From NCBI GenBank assembly GCA_950097015.1, contig CATNEN010000003.1, forward strand, positions 1,116,001 to 1,180,000: a stretch of 64,000 bases of DNA, read 5' to 3'. Of the stretch, positions 12,483 through 25,689 are shown piece by piece. Under the pieces are notes generated by a model that had not been told where the DNA came from, did not search any database, and saw only the letters and a list, made by a program, of their open reading frames with translations. The translations under genes and the position numbers were made by a program. Source of the DNA: Macrostomum hystrix (taxonomy: Eukaryota; Platyhelminthes; Macrostomidae). The stretch's first letter is position 1; the number at the start of each line of letters is the position of its first letter.

Positions 12483-12894
12483 GCCTACAAATAGAAAAAC
12501 TTCAAGTGACGAAAGTAAGTATTTGTATATACTCGTATATGCGTGTTTAATTTGAAATTTTTATCGAATATCTCGGATTTTTTTTTCAAAGTAACAGTAA
12601 GGAATAACTTTTGTCCTACAGAATCCCAATTACGGGATCCAAAGGCAAGGCCTTGTTAATGAATGATGAAAAAAACAGGATGCTATGCTGAACGCTTTCC
12701 AGTGAATGGCCCGAGAGCTGACCAAAATTGCAACGATATATGAGTGCTAATTGCGTTTGAGAGTCTAATAAGGCTGAATAAACTTAAAGTACAGCTTTTC
12801 TAGGTTACTTTTTCTTGCTTTCATGTGTGGTAGAATTCAAGTACAAGATCGCAAGTTGATGTTGAACTAACGACCTGTACAACCAGCTGATGAA

Positions 12895-14914
12895 CTATGC
12901 TGAAGCCAGCAGATTTTCATCGGCGTTTGGCTTCACCTCTTGGTTACTGACGGAAGACTCCACGTGAAGGCAGCCGATTGTGTCTTCCTTGGGCTTTTTC
13001 AAGATCCGTTCCGAATGGCGACGTCTCTGAAGAATCTTCACTGCAGCAATAATCGCTACTAGGGCAGAAACACAGAGAAGCGATACCAGAGTAGCAACGA
13101 GCGCTATTATTGATGAAGTTGTCTCGTTCAGCTCATCTCCAAGCGAATTTTTCATGAGAGTCTGCCATAGGAAACGAATGTTCTCTTTGTGGCTGAATTT
13201 GCAGTCCCTGCATCGAATAGGGCGACGATTCACATGCTCTGGAAAGCTGACAAGAGCCGGCATCGGGTCGCTGCAGTTCCCGAATTTTACGTCGAATTTT
13301 CTGGACGAATCGAACTCCAAGAATCCGCACTTGCCGCTGGCTTGTGACAATCTTGAATATTTGAATTCATATGTAGATTATTAACTTGAAAAATGAATGT
13401 CTTCTATTTTAACAGTTAAACAACCCAGCCATTTTGCCGCCCGTTTGCATACCAAAGGGAAATTCCCCCCCCCCGCCTGAACATCAGGCTTGGGTGGTGA
13501 CTGGTTGGTTGACAGACCGAATACGGCGATGATGCAGGCACATTCGGGTGGCATGCTGATGAATTTTGAAGGCCTGGCAAGGCCGCGCTGAGGCCCATTG
13601 TGCTAATTCGTGTATAGGGGTATCACATTTACTAGCGCTTATAAAAAAAACCAGACCTTCAGCCAGAATCGTTGAAAATCTCGACGGTCTGAAGAGCTGG
13701 CGACTTGATATATGTTTTCCCTGAAAAATTCCCCACATATTCTACTGTTAAGGAACACGCGACTCACGGTATGTCAGTTTGATTTCGGGAAATCATGTGA
13801 CCACAGCCGCTGCGATTTTTCACGATAGAAATGACCCCGCTGTTGGATTCATTGAGAAACAAACCGATGCGAACACGTTGGGGCAGATTGAGGGGCCGTT
13901 TGAATGGATACGTATCCAATCTGGCGTCGTCTAAAAATATTTGTTTAATCAGGCAAGTATTATGATAGTGAGCATTTTTTAGCTAGAAGCACACCCTAGC
14001 TGATGTGACTTGAGAACTCACTGGCCAGTATAAAATCAGAAATTTGCATCAGACTCGAAAACACTGCAAGCTGCGCTTCGCCCAAAATGTTGTGCATGGA
14101 TGTCGACGCATTTTCGCTCACCGGGCTCACAGCGTAGCAGTTTCCAGCAAAGCTGAGCATGTCTCGGCTGCAGAACTCGGAGGCTGGTGTCACAGCTCTC
14201 AGCACAATTGACTTTCTAGTTGAACTTTTGTACTGCTGTCGATCGAACGAAACTTTTATGTATGTTTTTCTAAAAGTTTCGAATTAAAATTGTCTGTTAA
14301 TTTGTATTTCAACAGACTTTCGATGAATGAGAGTTCAAATAAGAATTCGCTTTAGGATTAAGAATTGAGAATCGCATACTTGTCAGTCACTGGTAAAACG
14401 CAGAAGAGGCCAGGTTTAACTTTTTCTATCGGACCGGTGCAGCCTGAAATGTCGGCAACAGTGATAAGCTTAGTCTTGACTAAGGGCAACCAAGCTGCGA
14501 CGATCGGAGTCGAAATGAGCGCAATAAAGGCAATCACCCGTTGTCGGATCGTGCAGCTCATACTGAAGCTGGCCTGTGTCGACCTCGCCACTTGAAATTC
14601 CCTCCAAGACCAGAGCTTTAGTGCCAATCAGCTTGGGTACTTTGATGAGCCAGTCACAGTGCTTCTCATTTGTGCCCCTCATATCGGCATCGAGCCTCTC
14701 GTCCTGATGGCTGCGGGCTGTCATATCTATTTCTAGCTGGTACCCTGCAGGGCAGGGATGGTCTCCAGCCTGGCAGCTGCAAATGACAATGGGGTTTTAG
14801 GCATAAATTAACTTACCTACTATTTCTTTATTACCATTATTATCATTCGTCGACTCACCATAACATGCGGCTGCAAATGAAGCACACAAGAATAGTTTCT
14901 CGGCATTGTAACAT
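12895..14914 (-). CDS. Receptor-like gene A3: CUB-like, C-type-lectin-like, single-pass membrane protein
   Basis: Six exons join in phase: 14859-14914, 14538-14776, 14380-14443, 14022-14269, 13768-13930 and 12895-13351, giving 408 aa. The signal peptide is MLQCRETILVCFICSRML, and phase (not the ATG nearest the donor) fixes the start. A CUB-like exon follows with CDWLIKV, then the linker motif KPGLFCVLPVTD. The lectin-like half has AGNCYAVS and AQLAVFSS, and exon 5 has RVRIGLF. Exon 6 has GNCSDPMPALVSFPE, a cysteine pair, a membrane helix at about 338-361 and a basic, then acidic tail. The intron before exon 6 has the acceptor TTCAAG, which is weak. A3 is near identical to A4, except for about ten tail residues (about 369-378). 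Confidence 0.75.
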
Positions 14915-15058
14915 GTCTGTAACGGATATTTAGACAACCGGTAATAAGATTTTTTATAATGAAATGAAGGTATTTGAAGGTATTTTTGGAAGAATAGTTG
15001 TTAACCGGTTTAAACAGTTCTGGAAGCTTTTTAAACATAGGGTGGACAGATAACAGTA

Positions 15059-15245
15059 TCGTCTCTACCCTGTCTCGTCTCTACCCTGTCTCATCTCTAC
15101 CCTGTCTCATTTCTATCCTGTGTCATCTCTACCCTGTCTCATCTCTACCCTGTCTTATCTCTACCCTGTCTCATCTCTACCCTGTGTCATCTCTACCCTG
15201 TCTCATCTCTACCCTGTCTTATCTCTACCCTGTCTCATCTCTCCC
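15059..15245. repeat. 16-bp minisatellite (TGTCTCATCTCTACCC), copy near A3
   Basis: About 12 copies directly upstream of A3. The paralogous array upstream of A4 is at 23755-23870 with fewer copies. A short extra piece of the same motif is at 15896-15925. Confidence 0.9.
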
Positions 15246-15530
15246 CTTTTTCATCTCCACTGTTTTCATCCCTCCTCTGTATAATCTCTCCCCTTCGATT
15301 TCGCATTAGCCCCGTATGCTATCTCTCCGTTTATAATCTCGCACACCTCTCTCTAGACACACCGCTAGACTTGGGCCCCTCACGGCCCAAGTCCACTCGC
15401 AGCATCATAAGAGGGCCCCGACCAACCTTCTCCCAGTTCACCCCTCATCTTATGGGTCAGGATTTCCCTTCGGATAAGTGGGGTTTCCCATGCTTATCTA
15501 TTTTCCTCCTTTAAGACTCTCTGTATAGGT

Positions 15531-18500
15531 AGTCAAGGTAAATGGCAGCCAATTACGCAAATTCATCTTTTAATACCGTCGAGGAGGCAGGAAGGTGTAA
15601 ATAATCCGTGTTTTGTCGATCTTTTTGACAATCTTTTAGTTCAGGAAGCTCTAAATTAACGGTACTTTATTTGATGAAATATCGGCCGATAATTGTTAAT
15701 GTGGGATTTGGGATCGCAAAATTTCGGGTTTTCGTGATCCCGGGATCATCCCGGAATTGGGCCATATGGAATAAGGGGTAAGATCATTACTTTTGTTTTT
15801 CTCAAGCTCTTGAGAATCGTTGAGACTGGGCCCGGGGTTTCGAATTTTGAACATTGATGTGGCTCTGAAGTGGTGAATTACTATTTTCTGAATAGTACCC
15901 TGTCTCTACCCTGTCTCTACCTGAGTAGAGTTTCAGTGAGTTTCAAAGTTCTAATTTCCATGTGATGTACGAGTACATGTAAAAAGTATTGAACATACGA
16001 AAATATCTCGTAAATTCCATAATTCTATAGCTACAACTTAACTTTTTACTTTTTAGATTCTAGAAGCCAAATTCACAATGCCATTGTCAATCAGTCAATG
16101 TATTTCGAATTTTAAAAAGTTGCTATGGCCTTGATCTTAAATCAATGACAGCAATGCAAAACTAAAACAAAGAGAAAACACAATATGTCAGTTAAGACTT
16201 AAGGCGTCAAAACGAAGAGTCTCGACTCTCAATTCTAAGAGTTGATTAATAAAGTACTCAGGTTACAGTTACATAACAGTTATAGGTTACAGTTGCCGAC
16301 AGGGCACAGGCATACTCGTACGAGATAGCTACTCGTAAGTTTTAAAAACAAGACTTTCTTGTTTCCTGATAATTATAAACTGAGTCGTCACGACTCCGGC
16401 GCGATCGTCACGCGCACTATTATTTTATCTTTAAAAAAATCTCGGGATTTCAAATCCCGGGATTGCTATCCCACAGTGTGATTGCACATGTACTCGTAAT
16501 TTCAAATGCTCATACATTTGTCAAAACATGTTTTCGAAAGTAAAATATAAAAATGAGTTAGAATGTATAATTACTATTTTCTCACCCTGTTGATGTCCCT
16601 AGAAAACCGGTTTAGTTTTCGTACCTTTTATATGTGATAATAGAATTCTGCTTCACACAGAAACAGGTATTGTTCACTGTTGTAGAGTGTTGTTATGCTG
16701 TGCGAGTAATGAAAAAACATAACTTAACTTTGAATATATGTACGCTCTCTAGTTGACAATGTACACACAATATCTACTTTACATAAGCCAGGCTATTTTT
16801 AATGCTTCATTTTCTACAATAAATTGTGAGATTGAGCGTGGCAGCTGTTTCCAATGAGAACGGACTTTCCACGACAAAACCACGGCAATTCCATGGGTTA
16901 GCCTCGCTCAATTTATGTACTGTATGTAATATATGTACTATAACACGGAAGTTTTGTCTTCCTGCTATCTTCTGCTACAACATCAGACAGATAAGCGCTT
17001 AGGGGCCAGAGGCCTGTGCGCACTCCGAAGTCGCATGAAAAGCGTCAGTGAAGCTCTGCCTCTCGCTTCCCGTACATTTCATATCAAACAGCGCGCACGC
17101 GCGTACACAGGCAAAATGGGGAGAGAGAAACGCTGGTCAATTACTAACACAAGGGACAGCAGTCTCTCTGTTTCTCACACAAATGCTCCGCAGCAAATGC
17201 TCGCCGGACCTCTTTCTCCTGGTCCTGGGCCGTATCGATCCACTGGCGCCTCGCCGTGTACGCGACCCATGTGAGCCATGCAAATACAATGCAACACAAG
17301 CGTATTTGCAAGGCTTACATACTACACTATACCATACATTGAAAACAGTGTTATCATTCACGTTCATACATCGATAGTTGATTTTTAACGTTGTCTTTTA
17401 GGGCTTAAAGTTGCAATTTTACACAGTTAGACTTGAATCCAGTTTTTTACATTAAAATTTGGCAACCACTTTTTAAATGAAAGCATTACTGCGCCCTTTT
17501 TGTCTGGTAATTTGCTCGGCTGCTGCTTTAATTAGATGTTGAGCTGTTTCTCAGACTCCTAAGTTTTATTCTACGAGTATAAAGTTCTCAAAATAAAAAA
17601 AAATATTGCCATTTTCTCTTCAATTAAATTTTGTGTCGTTTAAAATTCCCAAATCTTGATTAGGGACTTGCTACTATGAGTAGGCTGTGTGAGCGGATTT
17701 CATGTTACAGTGTCTTCGGAGGGCTTTTAAGGTCTTAGGAGGGTCCCGCTCGCTAAAGCGAAGCTTCGTTTTCGGGTTTGCAGATAAATCTCGGGTAGCC
17801 AACTATAGGGTCAAAGCACTAGACAGTTCTTTCTTTTGGGGTGGACAGTCGGGAGCCTGCAAAGCAGATATGCATGGTTATATCTGGCGGGAAGGAAGTT
17901 AAAAGTAGGAAAAATCTAAGTGGGGAGGTTTGTTGTCAAACAACTGCCTCTTTTTAAGGAATTTCTGCGGGCCTCCCAACCGCAGATTAGTAAAAAATCG
18001 TTCGCGGGTGGGTAAACTGTAACTGTTGAAAGATAGTACTCGTACCTTTCTGTTTGTCCCTCTTCTCTTTCCCAGTAAGAATTAAAAGAGCACACGCTTA
18101 GAACTCAGCACTCAATAGAACTTATGGTTGCTAGGTGTGGGGCGAAATAATCAGAATGCAGGAGCAGGAGATGTATAACCAAAGTAGGGTCGAACTAGTG
18201 GGGCTAGCCGCCTCATAGAGTGGTTTTTTCCTTTCTATTTTTTCCTTAACGGAGACATAATAAAAATAAAAATAAAAATTTATAACCCAACCTACCTTTA
18301 TTTAACTGCCTGTCTCTCTCTCGCTTTCATTTTTCCTGAAAAACTTTTTGCCCAGCTGAACGTCGTCATATGTAAAAAGCCATGATGTACATCAATTAGA
18401 TTTTGTTGTTTTAAATGTACAGTTGTGCAATAATTTTTTCTGCAAAGTTTCTCGCGAAGGCATCCTACATTTTGTTCTAAACTCAAACAGTAGATGAAGA

Positions 18501-19090
18501 GGGTTAGTTGTGGACTAGTTTGGCAATAGCAATTGCATTTTGTGAATGCGTGTCATTGCTTTCTTTGTACTCTGCATACAAAAGGCAAATTTTCCATGCT
18601 GCTACTCTGTAAAATCACGCGAGTAAGCTGTGGTTGATAATAGGTATATTGTACGATTATAAATGTACGTATGTTTCTATCTACGAGCTACCTACCTGAT
18701 GGAGCTGAAAACCTCACTTTCCTTATTTGTGATAATTATTCTTAAATATTAGTCATAATACTTTTTTGCTCAATAGACTGTTCAATGCAAGTAAGATGGG
18801 GGGAGCGGATTTGAGTACTTAGGGCGGAAGGCTTTTTTGTTTAAGAGATGGAATGGCAGCAAAGATGGTGGGGCTGCGTGGGCTGCGCGTATATTTAGAT
18901 ATGAACAGGGCGGCCTAGAGAGGTGCAAAAATGGCGCGACTTCGAGCAGCCCCACGAGCAGGATCACCAACCCCACCGCCAGTAGACTGAGGTTCGGGGT
19001 TCGCAGTGCAGATGAACTATTGGTTTTCAACTTATATTTCAAACTAAGTAACTTCAATTTCGCCCGGCGGCTCTCCAGCTAGCCTTAGTA
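15531..19090. other. Long stretch without recognised genes
   Basis: Mostly AT-rich intergenic DNA. It holds an isolated piece of the 16-bp satellite at 15896-15925, one of the dispersed CCACGGCAATTCC motifs near 16876, and short GC-richer segments at 16980-17280 and 18830-19080. The latter is the edge of the foldback repeat family that recurs at 47577-47670. No ORF has family features or splice support. Confidence 0.35.
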
Positions 19091-19097
19091 ACTTTAA

Positions 19098-19602
19098 TTT
19101 CGCCCGCGAGACCGGCCTGCCCAAGATAGAGTAAATCAATTTTATAAAAAGTAACTTCTATTTCGTCTCTTCAGCACAGCGATTTGTGTTTGCGTCCGCT
19201 CTGGACTTTTTCCTTGCCTTTGATCTTCGCCGACGCCACCGACTCCACCGCAATGCAATTATAATAATCTGTCGAGTGTCGAGAGATTTTTGGCTCTGAG
19301 AATTTATGGCCCTATAGCACGTACAGAATCACAAAAAATCTGCTAATTGGATTGCGTCGATACTTTCACATCCAGCCGCTCTTGAAGCTCGAATCTTATT
19401 GGAGCTCCAATACGAGCTGTTTTTGTTGCTTGTCTCCCACTTTGGTGTCTTGCCTGAGAGGTCAAAAATTTATATTGAAAGTACAGGCCCATCATGGCCT
19501 ATATTAATGTTTAAAGCCGGATGAAAAAATGCAAGACGAAATAGAAATTACTTTTTGTGAAATTGATTTACTTTAAATTGGGCAGGCCGGGCATTTCGTA
19601 TA
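19098..19602. mobile_element. Foldback or MITE-like element
   Basis: Two arms of about 60 bp face each other. The left arm reads CGGCCTGCCCAA, then AGTAAATCAATTT, then AAAAAGTAACTTCTATTTCG. The right arm at about 19546-19602 is its inverse with few changes. The inside has no ORF of note. Part of the left flank and arm recurs inverted at 47577-47670, so the sequence is dispersed. Confidence 0.65.
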
Positions 19603-19889
19603 TTCACTCATTTACTCATCAGTCATCCACGTATTTAGCTATTCGCATTGTACGCTCGTAATGTAGGTTTTATTTTTTCAATTTACTGGTAGCATATTTG
19701 CTTATTCATTGTTTTGGAGAATCACGTGTATTAGTGTACACAATCAATCAATTTAGTGATTATTAAATTTAACTTCATAAATTTACTACGCATTAAGTGT
19801 TTGCTGAATTTCGGCGAATTAGGATTCGTGGAATGGGGATTTGAGCCCCCACCCATTGCCAAGAGCTCCGATCCCGTCAAGCGTCATCT

Positions 19890-20030
19890 GCGCCAGAGCG
19901 AGACGCTGGATGGAGCCCAAAAACCAGGAAAGGCTGACCAACACCCAGAACTGTCGACAGTGCAGGGCCGCGCTCCTCTCTCCGTCGTACAGCCTGTGTA
20001 AAGCTCAGTCGAAACTGCGTCCTTCTATTG
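19890..20030 (+). mobile_element. LINE ORF2 C-terminal fragment (short)
   Basis: A short coding match (NCRQCRAALLSPSYSLCKAQ) aligns with the start of the longer fragment at 20392 ([20 protein letters not shown]), in another frame environment. It is a truncated relic of the same LINE family. Confidence 0.5.
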
Positions 20031-20391
20031 TATATGCAGTGTTGCTTTCAGTTTAAAATATTGCATTGGAGAATCTCCCATGCCTTGGTATATATCTTGC
20101 AAATTTATACTGTCATTATACGAGCTCGTACACAGTGCCTTCGTCTATTTGCCACTTAAAGTTATGCGCTCACGACGAGTCACCATTGAATCGTGGATTT
20201 AAATCTAGGTATTTAATGTCTTGCTATGAGAAAAAAGAGATTCTAATAATGTTCTGAATCGAAATAATCTCTGATTTATATTTTTCTCTTAACGAGTTTT
20301 TAAATTACATGGGGTACTTGCTGGGGTAAAGCGACACTGATGCAACATCCCGATCCCCACTTCTGTGGTCAACTCCAACATCAACCGCTAG

Positions 20392-20948
20392 ATGGAGGCC
20401 CAACACCGGAGGAGGTGGTCTAGCACCCTGAACTGCCGCCAGTCCAGGGCTGCGGTGCCAACCCCCTCTAGTAACCTGCGTAAAGCCTTGCTCAGGCTAA
20501 ATCGCAGAGACCTGAGAGCAGTCACCATGGCCCTCTCGGGACATGGCTGCTTCACCAGACACCGCTACCTCCAAGGCCACGTGCCTGAGGACACGTGTCC
20601 CTTCTGCTGCTCCGGACGTGAAAACGCCGAGCATTTCATCTGCCACTGCCCGGCCTTCACCCGGGCTAGGCTAAAACATCTCGGGCCGGCGCCGACCCTA
20701 GTCGAAGCCTGCTCGCCCGAGAGCATTCCACAGCTCGCCCACTTCCTTCGGGATACCGGCCGAGCTGATTTCTTCCCAGCCTATGGCGAGGAGGATCGCG
20801 CGGCGGGATCGACCGACGGACCACCCTGAGCGGCACCGCCTCGCTGGAGGCCGTCTGGCTGCCAGGGGTTAGCGATATTGGCGGCATCGGCCGCCTCCTC
20901 GCTGCGTCCGTCATGTAGGCTCCCTGCCGCTAAGTCAAGTAAGTAAGT
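20392..20948 (+). mobile_element. LINE 3' end: ORF2 C-terminus and (AAGT)n tail
   Basis: An open frame of 145 aa carries the cysteine-histidine pattern CPFC...[13 protein letters not shown] seen at the C-terminus of jockey/R1-type LINE reverse transcriptases. After the stop, about 115 bp of GC-rich 3' UTR ends in AAGTAAGTAAGT. The element is 5'-truncated, as usual for LINEs. The same tail ends the SINE at 58129. Confidence 0.7.
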
Positions 20949-20982
20949 TCGGCGTTAGCGATCTTCATCCGGCTGGTGTGCC

Positions 20983-21175
20983 AAATGAAGGCATGGAGCT
21001 CTAGGATCCTCGATCTCCGGAGTGGTCAGCTCGTCGATCCCCTTGTGGTGGCCAAGGTTCAGGGGGCGCTCTTTCTCGAAGAAAGTTCAGAATGTGACGC
21101 AGTGCGCCACAGTTTCCTCACCTAAGCCGCAAAAATGCAGGTGGAAGCTCACTGCTATACTCTGCAAGCATACTA
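20983..21175 (-). mobile_element. LINE ORF2 C-terminal fragment, second copy
   Basis: Paralogue of 12270-12482 within the duplicated segment. The minus-strand reading again gives CGLGEE, EKERPLNLGH and GIDELTTPE, but with a stop and small indels. Confidence 0.5.
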
Positions 21176-21574
21176 GTAGAAAAAATTCATGTGACGAAAA
21201 TGAAAAGCTTTATATTTGTTTTCTGTTTATTAGACTTATTTCACACATCTCGTAATTATTTAGCAAAGTAGCAGAGAATAATAAAAGTTGTCTTACAGAA
21301 TCCAATTTTCGAGATTAAAAGTCAAGGCCTTGTTAATAAACAATCAGAAAAGCACTATGCTATACTGAACGCTTTCCAGTAAAAGGCCCAAGAGCTGGCT
21401 AAAATCGGAGCGATAAACGAGTGTTGATAAGTAAATGGCGTGTGATACTCTAATATTCTTGATTTTCAAGTGAATAAACTAAAAGTACAGTTCTTTCATT
21501 CCTGTGTCGTAGAATTCAAGAGCAAGATCGCAAGTTTATGTTAAATTTACGACCTGTACAACCCAGCTGATGAA

Positions 21575-23606
21575 CTATGCTGAAGCCAGCAGATTTTCAT
21601 CGGCGTTTGGCTTCACCTCTTGGTTACTGACGGAAGACTCCACGTGAAGGCAGCCGATTGTGTCTTCCTCGGGCATCGTCGAGATCGGAACGGACAGGCG
21701 ACGTCTCTGAAGAATCTTCACTGCAGCAATAATCGCTACTAGGGCAGAAACACAGAGAAGCGATACCAGAGTAGCAACGAGCGCTATTATTGATGAAGTT
21801 GTCTCGTTCAGCTCATCTCCAAGCGAATTCTTCATGAGAGTCTGCCATAGGACACGAATGTTCTCTTTGTGGCTGAATCTGCAGTCGCTGCATCGAATAG
21901 GGCGACGATTCACATGCTCTGGAAAGCTGACAAGAGCCGGCATCGGGTCGCTGCAGTTCCCGAATTTTACGTAGAATTTTCTGGACGAATCGAACTCCAA
22001 GAATCCGCACTTGCCGCTGGCTTGTGACAATCTTGAATATTTGAATTCATATGTAGATTATTAACTTGAAAAATGAATGTTTTCTATTTTAACAGTTCAA
22101 CAACCCAGCCATTTTGCCGCCCGTTTGCATACCAAAGGGAAATTCCCCCCGCCTGAACATCAGGCTTGGGTGGTGACTGGTTGGTTGACAGACCGAATAC
22201 GGCGATAATGCAGGCACATTCGGGTGGCATGCTTATGAATTTTGAAGGCCTGGCAAGGCCGCGCTGAGGCCCATTGTGCTAATTCGTGTATAGGGGTATC
22301 ACATTTACTAGCGCTTATAAGAAAAACCAGACCTTCAGCCAGAATCGTTGAAAATCTCGACGGTCTGAAGAGCTGGCGACTTGATGTATGTTTTCCCTGG
22401 AAAAATTCCCCACATATTCTACTGTTAAGGAACACGCAACTCACGGTATGTCAGTTTGATTTCGGGAAATCATGTGACCACAGCCGCTGTGATTTTTCAC
22501 GACAGAAATGACTCCGCTGTTGGATTCATTGAGAAACAAACCGATGCGAACACGTTGGGGCAGATTGAGGGGCCGTTTGAATGGATACGTATCCAATCTG
22601 GCGTCGTCTAAAAATATTTGTTTAATCAGGCAAGTATTATGATAGTGAGCATTTTTTAGCTAGAAGCACACCCTAGCTGATGCGACTTGAGAACTCACTG
22701 GCCGCTATAAAATCAGCAATTTGCATCAGACTCGAAAACACTGCAAGCTGCGCTTCGCCCAAAATGTTGTGCATGGACGTCGACGCATTTTCGCTCACCG
22801 GGCTCACAGCGTAGCAGTTTCCAGCAAAGCTGAGCATGTCTCGGCTGCAGAACTCGGAGGCTGGTGTCACAGCTCTCAGCACAATTGACTTTCTAGTTGA
22901 ACTTTTGTACTGCTGTCGATCGAACGAGACTGTGAGGTATGTTTTTCTGAAATTTCCGAATTGAGATTGTCTGTTAATTTGTATTTCAGTAGACTTTGAT
23001 GAATGAATAAGAATATAAATATGAATATGAATAATAATTCACTTTAGGATTAAGAATTGAGAATCGCATACTTGTCAGTCACTGGTAAAACGCAGAAGAG
23101 GCCAGGTCTAACTTTTTCTATCGGACCGGTGCAGCCTGAAATGTCGGCAACAGTGATAAGCTTAGTCTTGACTAAGGGCAACCAAGCTACGACGATTGGC
23201 GTCGAAATGAGCGCAATAAAGGCAATCACCCGTTGTCGGATCGTGCAGCTCATACTGAAGCTGGCCTGTGTCGACCTCGCCACTTGAAATTCCCTCCAAG
23301 ACCAGAGCTTTAGTGCCAATCAGCTTGGGCACCTTGATGAGCCAGTCACAGTGCTTCTCATTTGTGCCCCTCATATCGGCATCGAGCCTCTCGTCCTGAT
23401 GGCTGCGGGCTGTCAGATCTATTTCTAGCTGGTACCCTGCTGGGCAGGGATGGTCTCCAGCCTGGCAGCTGCAAATGACAATGGGGTTTTAGGCATAAAT
23501 TAACTTACCTATTATTTCTATATTACCATTATTATCATTCGTCGACTCACCATAACATGCGGCTGCAAATGAAGCACACAAGGATAGTTGCTCGGCATTG
23601 TAACAT
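21575..23606 (-). CDS. Receptor-like gene A4: recent duplicate of A3
   Basis: Exons are 23551-23606, 23230-23468, 23072-23135, 22699-22946, 22445-22607 and 21575-22031. Each has exactly the length of its A3 counterpart, and the total is again 408 aa. Domain order is as in A3: signal peptide, CUB-like, linker, lectin-like, membrane helix, tail. All splice sites are kept and no stop is seen, so both copies look functional. The stretch after the membrane-proximal RRR differs from A3 (LSVPISTMPE in place of HSERILKKPK), while sequence on both sides is nearly unchanged. Confidence 0.75.
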
Positions 23607-23754
23607 GTCTGTAACGGATATTTAGACACCCGGTAATAAGATTTTTTATAATGAAATGAAGGTATTTAAAGGTATTTTTGGAAGAATAGTTTTTAACTGT
23701 TTTATTCAGTTATGGAAGCTTTTTAAACATAACGTGGACAGATAACAGTATCGT

Positions 23755-23870
23755 CTCTACCCTGTCTCATCTCTACCCTGTCTCATCTCTACCCTGTCTC
23801 ATCTCTACCCTGTCTCATCTCTACCCTGTCTCATCTCTACCCTGTCTTATCTCTACCCTGTCTCATCTCT
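23755..23870. repeat. 16-bp minisatellite near A4
   Basis: About seven copies of TGTCTCATCTCTACCC, the paralogue of the array at 15059-15245 but shorter. Confidence 0.9.
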
Positions 23871-24165
23871 CCCCTTTCTCATCTCCACTGTTTTCATCCC
23901 TCCTCTGTATAATCTCTCCCCTTCGATTTCGCATTAGCCCCGTATGCTATCTCTCCGCTTATAATCTCGCACACCTCTCTCTAGACACACCGCAAGGTGG
24001 GGAGGCGCCGCCCCCTCTCGGCCCAAGTCCACTCGCAGCATTGTAAGAGGGCCCCGACCAACCTTCTCCCAGTTCACCCCTCAGCTTCTGGATCGGGGTT
24101 TCCCTTCGGATAAGTGGAGTTTCCAATTCGTTGCTATTTCCTCCTCCAAGGCTTTCTGTAAAGGG

Positions 24166-25689
24166 AGTCAAATTAAACTGATAACCACGACGCCAAGGCT
24201 TCTTTTGATTATCGTCGAACAGGCAGGAATGCGTGAAGCATAGCTGGGGTTACGCATCTACTCGTAATTCCAAATGCTTGTACAGTTATCTGAAATGTTG
24301 TATTTAAAAAAGATGTGATGTATAAATTTTATTTCCTCACCTTGTTGATGGGCCTATCGGCTGGAATAAATATGTAAGATACTTTAAAACATGAAACGTG
24401 AATTTCTGGATTTCATAGAAATTTCCACGACATATCCGTGGCAATTCCGTGGAGTTGCCTTGAAAACTTTTCGACTCCTATAGCCATACCATCACACCAG
24501 GCCAGAGCACAAAACTGTACATTCTTTTTATGAGCTTTTCTTTATCATGAGCGAGATTTTTTCACGTCTGTGTTTTAGTTTATGCTCGCTCGATAAAAAA
24601 TGGTAGATTCAAGCATTTTGTCCTAAAGGTACACTGGCCAAGCTAGCGATGCTTGCTTTTCTGTGACAACTGGTCTCAGAGAGCTGAAAAGAACGGGCTT
24701 TCCACGATAAAACCGAGGGCTTGGGCTTAATTCCATGGCTTGCCTTGCTGGTCTTAGCCTTTCTATCTTTAATAATTGCGAATTGCGGGGTGCCATAGTA
24801 CCTTGTTAGTCACTGTGAAGTCTTAATGCGAATGCAGTCTCATGCCAGTATTTCATATTAATATTTTATTCATCGAAAACTACTTTTTCAACAATTTTAA
24901 CAGTCTTTGTTTTTAATTAGTTTTTGCAAGTTTTAAGAAAATCGAGAAAACTTTCAAGCAAAGTAAAGCAATATGAAAAAATGACGCAACGAGACACAAC
25001 TGTACGAGCCGTAGATTATGTAGATGGATCGTTTTTCACATTTTATTTTTTTAATTTTTTTTGGACACAAGGACTGAAGCAATGCAGAATTAAGCCCATG
25101 TTCAGGATTTTCATTGCGAATGATTGAATATTTATGGAGATACAGAAAAAAGAAAATTGTGCGTCTTTGAATACCCGTGTGATCTTTCTACGAGCGCGCA
25201 CTGCTAAGGAAGATTTTGAGTTTTTTTAAGATTCACAAACTTCTCATGATGTCACCTCAAACAGTTCACTTTAGCCACTCAAAGATATTTCCTAAACTAT
25301 CCCGAGGTTTTGTTCAATTGAAAAGCTGTTTTTTAATAGCAAGACGGAAAAACTCAGCTTGTCATTTCTATTTTTAGAACACGAGTAACTTTGCACGTTC
25401 GTGGATTTCCACGGGAAATCCATGGCAATTTTACTCTATAGCCCTAGCAGCATCCCAGCTGTTTAACTAATCATGCGTTGTCCCAAAAGAAGCATTTAAA
25501 TTGCACGAAAAACTTCAATGGATTTTATAAAACGGTGTACATCGCTTATTCATTTACTTTTAATGGAACCGTGAAAATATCAAGAATGAAAGGGAAAATA
25601 AATATATTGAGAAAATATGCAAGCATAGAGATGAACACGTTTACAGATGATACTAGTGATAGCACGAGATCAGTAAATATTTTATAGAG
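24166..25689. other. Intergenic stretch, no gene recognised
   Basis: AT-rich. It holds several dispersed CGTGGCAATTCCGTGG-like motifs, near 24430-24460, 24707-24750 and 25402-25425. ORFs here are short and featureless. Confidence 0.35.

Larger units (their letters stand above)
12289..15530. repeat. Segmental duplication, copy 1 (carries A3)
   Basis: The segment runs from the LINE fragment near 12290 through gene A3 and the 16-bp array to about 15530. It is repeated at about 20983-24165 in the same order and orientation, offset by about 8.7 kb. Identity is very high except in small patches and in array copy number. Confidence 0.85.
20983..24165. repeat. Segmental duplication, copy 2 (carries A4)
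   Basis: Second copy of 12289-15530, in the same orientation. Left and right ends match in order: LINE fragment, A4, 16-bp array, then the GC-rich stretch ending near 24165. Confidence 0.85.

Noticed and set aside
14358-14627. 89-codon minus-strand ORF with a hydrophobic segment as a separate small protein
   Set aside because: It spans exon 3 of A3 and its adjacent intron in reading continuity; the hydrophobic part lies in the intron.
16933-17377. Overlapping ORFs of about 110 codons
   Set aside because: Frames overlap on both strands without family features; the region is just GC-richer than its surroundings.
20392-20829. Host gene with a zinc-binding motif
   Set aside because: The cysteine-histidine pattern and the simple-repeat tail identify the 3' end of a LINE; a related fragment lies at 19890.
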